In this document: one piece after another, positions 1 to 6,800 of the stretch | Position numbering within the stretch: the first letter of the stretch is position 1 | How the letters are laid out: each line of letters begins with the position of its first letter | Assembly (NCBI GenBank): GCA_905197585.1 | Contig: CAJJZO010000086.1 | Span: forward strand, 1-7,390 | Reading direction: 5' to 3' | DNA length: 7,390 nucleotides | DNA from: an uncultured Collinsella sp. | GTDB lineage: Bacteria > Actinomycetota > Coriobacteriia > Coriobacteriales > Coriobacteriaceae | Translations under genes and position numbers: made by a program | The notes under the pieces: model-generated | Databases searched by the model: none | What the model saw: the letters and a program-made list of their open reading frames with translations, nothing else | What the model was told of the DNA's origin: nothing

Positions 1-166
1 AGAACAGGCCACCGAAGGCAATAAACGCACCGGCGAACATTGCCAACAGAAAGGCCTTTGCGACCGGCAGGTTGGCCTTGGTCACGCCGGCGGCCTCGGT
101 CTTGGCCTCGATCGCGGCGGGCGCCAGGCAATCGGGAGCGGGATATTCTGCCTTGGAATCTGCCAT
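1..166 (-). CDS. focA: Formate/nitrite transporter (FocA/FocB type), N-terminal part only
   Basis: The first 55 codons of a gene that runs off the left edge of the window. The start is the ATG at 166-164. The visible protein begins with a short polar segment, then residues 14-35 read roughly LAPAAIEAK...AGVTKANLP, which matches the cytoplasmic N-terminal helix of FNT-family channels (E. coli FocA has LLPAAM...EEAGVYKA at the same place). From about residue 36 a hydrophobic stretch (AKAFLLAMFAGAFIAFGGLF) is the first membrane helix. FNT proteins are pentameric channels for formate, nitrite or related small anions. Its position directly after a formate hydrogenlyase-type hydrogenase operon makes formate the likely substrate, as for focB after E. 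coli hyf. The ribosome site is weak: AAGAAG eight bases from the ATG, with AGGA further up. The selectivity residues are not in the window, so substrate is inferred from context. Confidence 0.88.
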   Translation of the reverse strand, partial: MADSKAEYPAPDCLAPAAIEAKTEAAGVTKANLPVAKAFLLAMFAGAFIAFGGLF

Positions 167-205
167 GTCAATCACTTCTTTCCTAATCAGCAGGGACAAG
201 CGCAC
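167..205 (-). other. 39-nt intergenic gap before the formate transporter gene
   Basis: This is the largest gap between genes in the window. It lies between the stop of the maturation protease and the start of the FNT transporter. I see no GC-rich hairpin followed by a T-run and no convincing -10/-35 pair, so the transporter is probably co-transcribed with the hydrogenase genes. It carries only a weak purine-rich ribosome site (AGGAAAGAAG, about 175-184) upstream of the ATG. Confidence 0.6.
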
Positions 206-709
206 CTATTGCTCTTGTCCCAAGCGGACAAAGTGGGAAAAGTCGTTGGCGGCCACGGCGTCGTACACGGCGTCGACGGCGTCAAAGACTTCCGGGGACA
301 TGGGGTTGTAGAACTCCGTGTCGCCCGGCTGAATCCCTATGAAGACGATATCTTCGCACGATTGCTCAATCTCTTCGATCAGAATCGACAAGGGAAGCGA
401 ATGCGTGGTGAACATCGACTTGCGCGCGACGTCGGTCTTATCGAGCAGGCGGATGGCACCGACGGGCAGCGCCATGTCGGCGGCATCGACCAACACTAGG
501 CGCGGCGGACGCTCGCGCTTGACCTCGATGATGTCGTCCTCGGGCGTCTGACCACCGTCGATGGTGTACCAACCGGCGATGGGCGTGTCCTCCATCTTTT
601 TGGAGAGCACGGGGCCAGCGGCATCGTCGGCGCGCAGCACGCTTCCCGCCGTGAGCACAATGCCCGCAAACGGGGCGTCGTTCACACGGCCATCCACAAC
701 GCGACCCAT
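206..709 (-). CDS. hycI: Hydrogenase maturation endopeptidase, HycI family
   Basis: A 167-residue protein of the [NiFe]-hydrogenase maturation protease family (HycI/HybD, peptidase family M52). It removes the C-terminal peptide of the hydrogenase large subunit after nickel insertion, acting in the cytoplasm, and its target here should be the HyfG encoded upstream. The nickel-probing residues of E. coli HycI (Asp16, Asp62, His90) have counterparts at Asp29 (in LRADDAAGP), Asp75 (in LVLVDAADM) and His103 (in FTTHSLPL). IDGGQTPEDDI (50-60) and VFIGIQPGD near residue 122-130 are also HycI-like. The usual GN of the first motif reads GS here (residues 22-23). The N-terminus is about 13 residues longer than E. 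coli HycI. The start is supported by GGAGGT (717-722) seven bases upstream, and the ATG overlaps the previous stop by one base (TAATG), suggesting translational coupling with hycH. E. coli places hycI in the hyc operon and not in hyf. Confidence 0.93.
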   Translation of the reverse strand: MGRVVDGRVNDAPFAGIVLTAGSVLRADDAAGPVLSKKMEDTPIAGWYTIDGGQTPEDDIIEVKRERPPRLVLVDAADMALPVGAIRLLDKTDVARKSMFTTHSLPLSILIEEIEQSCEDIVFIGIQPGDTEFYNPMSPEVFDAVDAVYDAVAANDFSHFVRLGQEQ

Positions 710-1290
710 TACTGCAACCTCCCCGTCAGATACACGCCCGACACATCGCGCACGCGCTCAACCAGATCGCGAAACTTCATTAAGAACGCAACCTGCTGGG
801 CATGCAGGCCAAAGTCGTCATCGAACACCGAGATGCCGGCCTTGGCCGAACCGCGAAAACCGCGATCGTCGAGCAGCGTGTCACAGGCCTCGAGCAGCGA
901 CGGCACCGCCGCCTTGTCGAGCTGGCACTCGCCAAAGGAGCGGATGGCCTCGAACTTGGTCTTGGCCTCCCCCTCCGGCAGCGCGTCGATAAGCGTATAG
1001 AACACGTTCACCGGCACCGACAGGCGCGGCTCAAAGCAGTCGAGCACGCCGGTGTGGTGGCCCACGGCGAGCGTGTAGTACAGCACGTCGCAGGCCTCCT
1101 GGGGAACGTCTTCCTCGGTCTCCACAAACTTACGCGTGAGCTCATAGAAGACCACCTGGTCGGGCGTATGGCCCAGGCAGGGGTCGGCGACGCCCTCGGC
1201 GGCCTCGTCGCTTGCGCGCGAGGCATCGCCAAAAGAGCCGCCGAGCATGCCGGGGCCCGCAAAGTAACCAGAGCGGTCCGTGAGCTCCAT
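709..1290 (-). CDS. hycH: Formate hydrogenlyase assembly protein, HycH/HyfJ family
   Basis: A 193-residue soluble protein of the HycH/HyfJ family, needed for assembly of formate hydrogenlyase. Its exact biochemical step is not well defined; involvement in large-subunit maturation is the usual view. Residues from about 42 onward follow E. coli HycH: QVVFYELTRKF (45-55), YYTLAVGHHTGVLDC (71-85, compare YYSLAIGHHLGVIDC in E. coli) and a C-terminal VYLTGRL. Before this core there is a 41-residue leader rich in Gly, Ala and acidic residues, with a single Cys38, that E. coli HycH (about 136 residues) lacks. The leader seems genuinely translated: the ATG directly abuts the hyfI stop (TAGATG) and has a GGAGGT site six bases upstream. 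A later start at Met15 would still leave an extension. In E. coli hyf the homologue hyfJ occupies the same place after hyfI. Confidence 0.9.
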   Translation of the reverse strand: MELTDRSGYFAGPGMLGGSFGDASRASDEAAEGVADPCLGHTPDQVVFYELTRKFVETEEDVPQEACDVLYYTLAVGHHTGVLDCFEPRLSVPVNVFYTLIDALPEGEAKTKFEAIRSFGECQLDKAAVPSLLEACDTLLDDRGFRGSAKAGISVFDDDFGLHAQQVAFLMKFRDLVERVRDVSGVYLTGRLQ

Positions 1291-2073
1291 CTAGCGACCT
1301 CCGGCCAGTACCAGATCCTGTAACGCCGAGTACACCTCAACGCGGCGAGGATCATCCTGCTTGTCGATGAGCAGCGCCATGGCACCGCGGATATCGCCCT
1401 TGGGCGCGCCCTCGAGCGTATCCATAAACTCGTTGGCCAAGTCGCGGCCGTAACGGTAGCCGCTCATGGCGCGAGCCTCGCGCTCGATGGCAACGCGCAG
1501 CTTGTACGGCACGCCGGGGTGCAGGATATCGGCCTGCTCGCCGGCGGCCTCCACCGTGGTCTCGGCATGGAGTTTTTGGTCCAGCAGACCGAGCGCCATG
1601 GCAAAGCCGTAGACGGTCTGCGCAGGGCTGGGCGGGCAGCCGGGAATGTAGACGTCGACCGGCAGGATCTTATCCGTGCCGCCCCAGACGCAGTAGTTGT
1701 CGTAGAAGATGCCACCGGTGCAGCCGCACGCGCCATAGGACACCACGATCTTGGGATCGGGTGCGGCCTCAAAGGCGCGCAGGGCCGGCATGCGCATGGC
1801 ACGCGTCACGGCGCCGGTGTACAGCAGCACATCGGCGTGACGGGGCGAGGGCACGACCTTGATGCCAAAGCGCTCGACGTCGAAGACGGGCGTGATGGAA
1901 CCGAAGATCTCGATCTCGCAGCCGTTGCAGCCGCCGCAGTCAACACGGTAAACGTACACCGAGCGCTTGATCTTCTTAAGAAGGGTCGCCTTGGCCTTCT
2001 CGATGCTCTCGTCGAGCTCGATCTTGGTCGGGCGGTACTGAAGCCGCTCGGGCAAAAGCGTGGGTTCGGCCAT
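1291..2073 (-). CDS. hyfI: [NiFe]-hydrogenase small subunit, HyfI/HycG type
   Basis: A 260-residue protein homologous to E. coli HycG/HyfI (about 255 residues) and to NuoB of complex I. It holds the [4Fe-4S] cluster that passes electrons to the [NiFe] centre in HyfG. Nearly the whole chain can be followed against HycG: LLKKIKRSVYVYRVDCGGCN (31-50), FGIKVVPSPRHADVLLYTGA (69-88), VTRAMR, SYGACGCTGGIF (112-123), VWGGTDKI and VDVYIPGCPPSPA (139-151). Likely cluster ligands are Cys49, Cys52, Cys116 and Cys146. Cys46 and Cys128 are also present in E. coli HycG. Cys118, two residues after a ligand, is Asn in E. coli and is unusual. There is no Tat signal, as expected for a cytoplasm-facing group 4 enzyme. 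The gene starts two bases after hyfH with AGGAGG (2081-2086) seven bases upstream, and its stop abuts the hycH start. Confidence 0.96.
   Translation of the reverse strand: MAEPTLLPERLQYRPTKIELDESIEKAKATLLKKIKRSVYVYRVDCGGCNGCEIEIFGSITPVFDVERFGIKVVPSPRHADVLLYTGAVTRAMRMPALRAFEAAPDPKIVVSYGACGCTGGIFYDNYCVWGGTDKILPVDVYIPGCPPSPAQTVYGFAMALGLLDQKLHAETTVEAAGEQADILHPGVPYKLRVAIEREARAMSGYRYGRDLANEFMDTLEGAPKGDIRGAMALLIDKQDDPRRVEVYSALQDLVLAGGR
1297..1302 (-). promoter_or_regulatory. Ribosome binding site deciding the hycH start
   Basis: GGAGGT on the minus strand, six bases upstream of the ATG at 1290-1288 and inside the last codons of hyfI. It is why I keep the long 193-residue form of HycH and do not trim the protein to the E. 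coli length. Confidence 0.75.
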
Positions 2074-2075
2074 GG

Positions 2076-2792
2076 TTACTCCTCCTTCGTATCAAAATCC
2101 ATGATGATGCCCTCGACCGGCGCCGGACCGGCGGGAATCTCGGGCGCATCGGGGTTGAGCTCGCGGTCGATATACTCCGGGTTCACGCCGTGGCCGCCCA
2201 GATACTCCATGCCGGGGCCCTGGGGCTCGCCGGACGCAAGCGTCTCGTTGGCAGCCATTCCGCGCGCGTTGCCGGTCTTTACGGCCGAAGCGGCGCGCAG
2301 GGCGTCGAGCTCGCGCTTGCACTCCTGGCACATACCGACGGTACGGGCAGCCTGCTCGGCCTCCATGCCGCCGGCCTTTTGCAGCAGGCGCTTGGCGTAG
2401 TCGATCTCCTTGTGCGGGGCAAACGGCTTGCCGCAACGCGAACAGTGCTCGAGCGTATAAACGCTCTTGCTGGTGAGGTCGTCCTTGCTCATGACGGCCA
2501 GCTCAAACTCCTCGGTGAGCTTGATGGCCTCCATGGGGCAGGCTTCCTCGCAGCGGCCGCAGAAGATGCAGCGACCATAGTCGATCGACCAGGTGATGGT
2601 ATCGGCCGCAAGGTCGGTGTCCATGCGAATGGCATCGGCCGGGCACGCCACGCCGCAGGCACCGCAGGCAATGCAGAGCTCGGCGTTGTGCTCGGGCTTG
2701 CCGCGCATGTCCTTGTTGGTGGGGAACGGCGCAAACGGGTACTTGACCGTCGCGTCGCCGGCCTTGGCGTTAACCTTCCAAAGCTTCAGCAT
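2076..2792 (-). CDS. hyfH: Hydrogenase ferredoxin subunit with two [4Fe-4S] clusters, HyfH/HycF type
   Basis: A 238-residue electron-transfer subunit homologous to E. coli HycF/HyfH (about 180 residues) and NuoI. It should relay electrons from the formate-oxidising side to the small subunit HyfI. Residues 28-38 (KDMRGKPEHNA) match the conserved lead-in of HycF. Two ferredoxin motifs follow: Cys40, 43, 46, 50 (CIACGACGVACP) and Cys75, 78, 81, 85 (CIFCGRCEEACP). A second pair of CxxC motifs (Cys117/120 and Cys155/158, around CSRCGKPF and CQECKRE) is also found in HycF and could bind a metal. After about residue 165 there is a Pro/Gly/acidic tail of roughly 60-70 residues beyond the E. coli length, ending DFDTKEE. 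An upstream in-frame ATG would give a 279-residue form, but its first 41 residues overlap hyfG and look like shadow sequence. The start at 2792 has AGGAGG nine bases upstream and sits one base after the hyfG stop. Confidence 0.95.
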   Translation of the reverse strand: MLKLWKVNAKAGDATVKYPFAPFPTNKDMRGKPEHNAELCIACGACGVACPADAIRMDTDLAADTITWSIDYGRCIFCGRCEEACPMEAIKLTEEFELAVMSKDDLTSKSVYTLEHCSRCGKPFAPHKEIDYAKRLLQKAGGMEAEQAARTVGMCQECKRELDALRAASAVKTGNARGMAANETLASGEPQGPGMEYLGGHGVNPEYIDRELNPDAPEIPAGPAPVEGIIMDFDTKEE

Positions 2793-2793
2793 A

Positions 2794-4566
2794 TTAGAGC
2801 GCCTCCTCATCGAACGGAGCGGCCATGGTGCCCTCGCCCGCAAGCGGCGACTTGTCGCGCCAGACGTTCTCGAACTGCTCCTTGTCGAGCACATGGTCGC
2901 GCTTGGCGGCGACATCGGTCACCGTCACGCGGTCGGTGCAGGAGTAGCACGGGTCGAGCGAGCCGACGATCAGCGCCGCGTCGCCCACGGTGTTGCCGCG
3001 GAACATGTAGCGCAGGACCGGCCAGTTGCTGTACGTGGCGGCCTTGGCGCGCCAGCGGTAGCACTTCTGGTTATTGCCGAGCATGGCCCAGTGCACGTCC
3101 TCGCCGCGCGGCGCCTCGGTGGCACCGATGGCGTACTTGTGCGGGGTGTACTCCCAATCCGTGGTGAGGATGGGGCCCGACGGGCAGTTCTCGAGCATGG
3201 TCTCGATCATATCGATCGAATCGTAGACCTCCTGGATGCGAACGGCGGTACGGCCGAAGGCATCGCAGGTGTCAGCCGTGGCGGCGTGCATCTTTTGAAC
3301 GTCCGGATCGGCGTAGCCGTCGAAGGGATGGTCGAAGCGCACGTCGCGGGCATAGCCCGAGCCACGCATGAGCGGGCCGACCGGCGAGAAGTCGCGTGCG
3401 ATCTTGCGGTCCAAGATGCCGATGCCACTCGTACGCTCAATAAAGTTGGGCGTGGAGAGCAAGACGTCGACGAGCTCCTGAACCTCGGAGCGCAGCTGGT
3501 GGATGGTCGTGAGCGTGGAGAGCTTCTGCTCGGCCAAAATGTCGCGACGCACGCCGCCGATCACGTTGAGACCGTAGGTCTTGCGGTGACCGGAGAGCTT
3601 CTCGGCCAGGTCCATGGACTTCTCGCGGACGCGGAAGAACTGCTGGAAGCCGGAATCGAAGCCCGTGTAGTGCGACGCCAGGCCAATGTTGAGCAGATGC
3701 GAGTGCAGGCGCTCAACCTCGAGCATGATGGCGCGGATGTACTGGGCGCGCGGCGGGACATGAATGCCCTGGGCGCGCTCGACGGCCTCGGCATAGGCCA
3801 CCGAGTGGGCGCAGCCGCAGATGCCGCAGATGCGGTCGGCGAGGAACGTGACGGCGTCATAGTTCAGGCGCGTCTCGGCGACCTTCTCCATGCCGCGGTG
3901 CACGTAGAACAGACGGTAGTCGGCATCGACGATCGTCTCGCCCTCGACAAACAGGCGGAAGTGGCCGGGCTCGTCGGAGGTAATGTGCAACGGGCCCATG
4001 GGAACGAGCGTCGTCTCCTTGCCCTTGGTATCGGCCAAGAACTCGTAGTTTTCCATGTCGCTCGCGGGAGCGGGACGGAAACGGTAGTCCATGGAGTCCT
4101 TGCGCAGCGGATACAGGCCGCTGGGCCAGTCATGGGGAAGCACCAGGCGGCGACGGTCGGGCAAACCCTCGGGAATCAGGCCGAACATATCGCGCAGCTC
4201 GCGCTCGCCCCACACGCAGGCGGGGACGAACGGCGTCACGGACGGGAACGTCATCTTGGCGGGATCGACCTCGGTGCGCACGGTCACCCAGCCGGGGTCC
4301 TCCCCCTCCATGGAGATGACGTAGTACACGGCGTAACGGCCGCACAGGGAGCGCTCGTCGTTGCCGACAATCACGGGAATCCAGCCGTAGCGCTCGTAGT
4401 ACAGGTAGTGGACGGCCTCGGGCAGACGGTCCAGCTTGACGGTGATCGTCAGCTGGTCCTCGCACTGCCACTCAACCTTCTCGATAGCGCCCGGCACTGC
4501 GGCGCGCAGGGCCTCGACGTGGCTTTCGCAACGACGGGCATACACCTTGTTCTCAGTTTCAATCAT
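2794..4566 (-). CDS. hyfG: [NiFe]-hydrogenase large subunit, HyfG/HycE type (NuoC-NuoD fusion)
   Basis: A 590-residue catalytic subunit homologous to E. coli HycE (569 residues) and HyfG. Residues 1 to about 165 are the 30-kDa NuoC-like domain, with its signature around VWGERELRDMFGLIP (118-132). The rest is the 49-kDa NuoD-like [NiFe] domain. The four nickel-iron ligands are Cys247 and Cys250 (RICGICGCAHS) and Cys540 and Cys543 (SLDPCYSCTDR). Other matches include GPLHITSDEPGHFRLFVEGE (191-210), YRLFYVHRGMEK, LLEVERLHSHLLNIGLA-like 281-297, and YRWRAKAATYSNWPVLRYM (503-521). The enzyme reduces protons to H2, or the reverse, at the cytoplasmic face. By family rule HycI cleaves after Arg546, releasing a 44-residue tail, longer than the 32 residues in HycE. 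Cys252, next to the active-site motif, is Phe in E. coli HycE. The gene begins three bases after hyfF with a GAGGTGGAG ribosome site. Confidence 0.97.
   Translation of the reverse strand: MIETENKVYARRCESHVEALRAAVPGAIEKVEWQCEDQLTITVKLDRLPEAVHYLYYERYGWIPVIVGNDERSLCGRYAVYYVISMEGEDPGWVTVRTEVDPAKMTFPSVTPFVPACVWGERELRDMFGLIPEGLPDRRRLVLPHDWPSGLYPLRKDSMDYRFRPAPASDMENYEFLADTKGKETTLVPMGPLHITSDEPGHFRLFVEGETIVDADYRLFYVHRGMEKVAETRLNYDAVTFLADRICGICGCAHSVAYAEAVERAQGIHVPPRAQYIRAIMLEVERLHSHLLNIGLASHYTGFDSGFQQFFRVREKSMDLAEKLSGHRKTYGLNVIGGVRRDILAEQKLSTLTTIHQLRSEVQELVDVLLSTPNFIERTSGIGILDRKIARDFSPVGPLMRGSGYARDVRFDHPFDGYADPDVQKMHAATADTCDAFGRTAVRIQEVYDSIDMIETMLENCPSGPILTTDWEYTPHKYAIGATEAPRGEDVHWAMLGNNQKCYRWRAKAATYSNWPVLRYMFRGNTVGDAALIVGSLDPCYSCTDRVTVTDVAAKRDHVLDKEQFENVWRDKSPLAGEGTMAAPFDEEAL
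2802..2807 (-). promoter_or_regulatory. Ribosome binding site deciding the hyfH start
   Basis: AGGAGG on the minus strand within the last hyfG codons, nine bases upstream of the ATG at 2792-2790. It supports that start over the in-frame ATG 123 bases further upstream inside hyfG. Confidence 0.75.
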
Positions 4567-4569
4567 TCG

Positions 4570-6129
4570 TTACTCCACCTCGCTCTGAGCGGTCTCGGTA
4601 CCGAACACAGCGCGGTACATCGGCGTCGCGTGAAGTTCCTCGGTGCTCTGCTCGAGCACGATGCCGGTAGCGGTCTCCACACCGTGCACGAGGGGCAGCG
4701 GGGTGGCAATGCCAAACCACAAGATCATGACAGCCAGGATGATTTCGGGGATAAGCATGAGCGCCGGGGCCTCATGCTTGCCCATGCCCTGGGGCGCATG
4801 GCCGAATACCGACTTGAGTGCGATACGGGTGAGCGCGGAGATGGCCACGGTAAGACCGAGGGCGACCACGACGACCAGCCACATGGGACCGGCGGTAACA
4901 CCGGCGACAAAAGTCAGGAACTCAGAGATGAACATGCCAAAGGGCGGGAAGGCGGCAAGGCCGAGCAGCGCCAGGATGGCGAGCGCGGCGGTTGCGGGCG
5001 CAACCTCGACGACGCCCTGGATCTTGGCCAGGCTACGCGTGCCAAAGGCGTGCTGGATGTTGCCGGACACGCAGAAGGCAAGCGTCTTGGTAAAGCCGTG
5101 GAACACGCAGTGCAGCAGGGCCGCGGCGATACCCAGCGGGCCACCGATACCCAGGCACAGGGCGATAACGCCCACGTTCTCCACAGACGAGTACGCAAAG
5201 CGGCGCTTGAGGTCGTCCTGGCGAAACATCGAGAGTGCCGCCACCAAAATGGACAGCGTGCCGACGATCAACAGCAGAAGTTGCGGATACTCGGCACCCA
5301 CGGCCTGGATGGTAAAGCCGTAGAAGCGCATGATCACAAGCATGGCACACTTAAGCAGAACACCCGAGAGCAGGGCCGAGACAGGACTCGGAGCCTGAGA
5401 GTGGGCATCGGGCAGCCAAGTGTGCATGGGGAACAGGCCAGCCTTGGTGCCAAAGCCGATCACGATAAACGCAAAGGCGAGGCGCATGAGCGTCGGGTCG
5501 AACTGGTCGGCATACGGCAGCACGCACGAAAGGAATGCGGCCTCGTGGGCGTTGGGAATCACGTCGGCGGCGTTGGCGTAGATCAGCAGCGTACCGAACA
5601 GGCCAAATGCCACGCCGGCGGTACAGACCATCGCATACTTCCAAGAAGCCTCGAGGGCCGTCTTGTTCTTGTAGATACCCACCAGGAACACAGTGGAAAG
5701 CGTGGTTGCCTCCACGGCGGCCCACGTGAGGATCATGTTGTTGGACAGGCACGCGAGCAGCATGGTGAACACAAACAGGCTAAACAGCGCAAAATACTGC
5801 TTGGCGCGCTCGGCGGGCATGGAGCCCTCCTCGATATCGGCCTTTACATAGGGCAGCGAGAACAGCCCCGTAAGAAAACCGATAAAGCCGATGAGCAGCA
5901 CAAAGATGGCGCCCAGCGAATCGAGGTGGAACCACAGGCCAAGAGCGCTCGCGGTTTCGCCGCTCATAAGGACGTCGCCGGCCGTCATAATCGACAGCAC
6001 CAGGACGGCTGCGACGGAGACCAGGTTGAGACCGGCAAACACGTTATAGGACGTGTTCTTGGGCAAAAACGCCATGACCAGCGAGAACACCAAAGGAGTC
6101 GCGAGCAGGGCGAGAATCAACGTTTCCAT
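4570..6129 (-). CDS. hyfF: Antiporter-like membrane subunit, HyfF type
   Basis: A 519-residue polytopic membrane protein of the NuoL/M/N-Mrp antiporter superfamily, about the length of E. coli HyfF (526). Hydrophobic segments span almost the whole chain, roughly 14 helices. Candidate ion-path residues are Glu140 (TWAAVEATTL), Lys229 (GFGTKAGLFPMHTWLPDAHS), His236, Lys260 at the end of the PSPVSALLSGVLLK stretch, His340, His344 and Lys348 (HCVFHGFTKTL), and Glu403 in MFISEFLTF. The motif PMHTWLPDAHSQAPSPVSA is typical of the superfamily. It sits in the membrane arm and, by analogy with complex I, may couple hydrogen production to proton or Na+ movement; this is not proved for Hyf enzymes generally. 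The gene starts three bases after hyfE with a purine-rich GAGGGGG sequence as its ribosome site. The C-terminal about 40 residues are hydrophilic. Confidence 0.95.
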   Translation of the reverse strand: METLILALLATPLVFSLVMAFLPKNTSYNVFAGLNLVSVAAVLVLSIMTAGDVLMSGETASALGLWFHLDSLGAIFVLLIGFIGFLTGLFSLPYVKADIEEGSMPAERAKQYFALFSLFVFTMLLACLSNNMILTWAAVEATTLSTVFLVGIYKNKTALEASWKYAMVCTAGVAFGLFGTLLIYANAADVIPNAHEAAFLSCVLPYADQFDPTLMRLAFAFIVIGFGTKAGLFPMHTWLPDAHSQAPSPVSALLSGVLLKCAMLVIMRFYGFTIQAVGAEYPQLLLLIVGTLSILVAALSMFRQDDLKRRFAYSSVENVGVIALCLGIGGPLGIAAALLHCVFHGFTKTLAFCVSGNIQHAFGTRSLAKIQGVVEVAPATAALAILALLGLAAFPPFGMFISEFLTFVAGVTAGPMWLVVVVALGLTVAISALTRIALKSVFGHAPQGMGKHEAPALMLIPEIILAVMILWFGIATPLPLVHGVETATGIVLEQSTEELHATPMYRAVFGTETAQSEVE

Positions 6130-6132
6130 GGA

Positions 6133-6786
6133 CTACCCCCTCAGCTCGGACAGGTCGCGCGCATCGAGCGAGTGGGAGTCGTCCCAAATGCGACGTACGA
6201 CGATGGACATGATGATGACGGCAAAGATGGCGTCGGTGGCGATACCGATCTCGATGATCTCGGGAGCGGTGGGGGCCAAAAGCGCGAGCGTCACATGGCT
6301 GCCGTTTTCCATAAGGCAGTATCCAAAGATCTGCTTCATGATGTTGCGCTGCGAGATGATGCAGGTGAGGCCCACGAAGAAGTGAGCGAAGCTAATAGCG
6401 AGCGCAGGCGTTGCGACCTCGGCCGTGGGCAGGCTGATCTGCGTCACAACGGCAAAGCAGATCGCGACCTCGACGGCGATGATGCAGATGGCCCACGCGG
6501 GCTTAAGGCCGGCCTTGAGCGATGCGTCGCTCGGCTCGCCCATCTTCTTGTATGCGCGGTTGAGGATGTAAGGGACCAGGACGACCTTAGTGATAAAGGC
6601 AGATCCGGCCCACATAAGCAGCTCCTGCGCACCGGTAGTAGCACCGAGCGTAGCGAGCAGTCCCACGAGCACCAGCGACTGCACCGCATACCAGCGAATG
6701 GCGTGCTTGATGTTCTTGGAGACGACCACCATGGTGGACGTGACGATCAGAAGGCCGCCAAGGATGTTGACGATCGAATAACCCAT
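6133..6786 (-). CDS. hyfE: Hydrogenase-4 membrane subunit HyfE
   Basis: A 217-residue integral membrane protein that aligns along its length with E. coli HyfE (216 residues). Conserved stretches include YAVQSLVLVGLLATL (33-47), SAFITKVVLVP (62-72), SQRNIMKQIFGYCLMENGSH (145-164) and EIGIATDAIFAVI (179-191), and it ends in LDARDLSELRG like the LDVNNLTALKG end of E. coli. About six to seven hydrophobic helices can be drawn. HyfE is the subunit that distinguishes hydrogenase-4 from the simpler hydrogenase-3 (Hyc) complex. Part of it resembles NuoK/MrpC, and Glu160 in the MENGSH segment is a candidate buried acidic residue; this equivalence is inferred. The start at 6786 has GGAGGT eight bases upstream. 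Upstream hyfD ends 13 bases away. Confidence 0.95.
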   Translation of the reverse strand: MGYSIVNILGGLLIVTSTMVVVSKNIKHAIRWYAVQSLVLVGLLATLGATTGAQELLMWAGSAFITKVVLVPYILNRAYKKMGEPSDASLKAGLKPAWAICIIAVEVAICFAVVTQISLPTAEVATPALAISFAHFFVGLTCIISQRNIMKQIFGYCLMENGSHVTLALLAPTAPEIIEIGIATDAIFAVIIMSIVVRRIWDDSHSLDARDLSELRG

Positions 6787-6794
6787 GTCGTTCT

Positions 6795-6800
6795 ACCTCC
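6795..6800 (-). promoter_or_regulatory. Ribosome binding site of hyfE overlapping the hyfD stop
   Basis: GGAGGT on the minus strand, eight bases before the hyfE ATG. Its first G is the last base of the hyfD stop codon (TAGGAGGT), an arrangement that favours re-initiation by ribosomes finishing hyfD. Confidence 0.7.

Noticed and set aside
1519..2400. Plus-strand open frame of 293 codons antisense to hyfI and hyfH
   Set aside because: It covers two conserved genes on the other strand, resembles no family I know, and has the same compositional bias as the other antisense frames.
2793..2915. N-terminal extension of hyfH to an upstream in-frame ATG (279-residue form)
   Set aside because: The extra residues are Arg/Ser-rich shadow of the hyfG C-terminus, and the strong ribosome site at 2802-2807 points to the downstream ATG.
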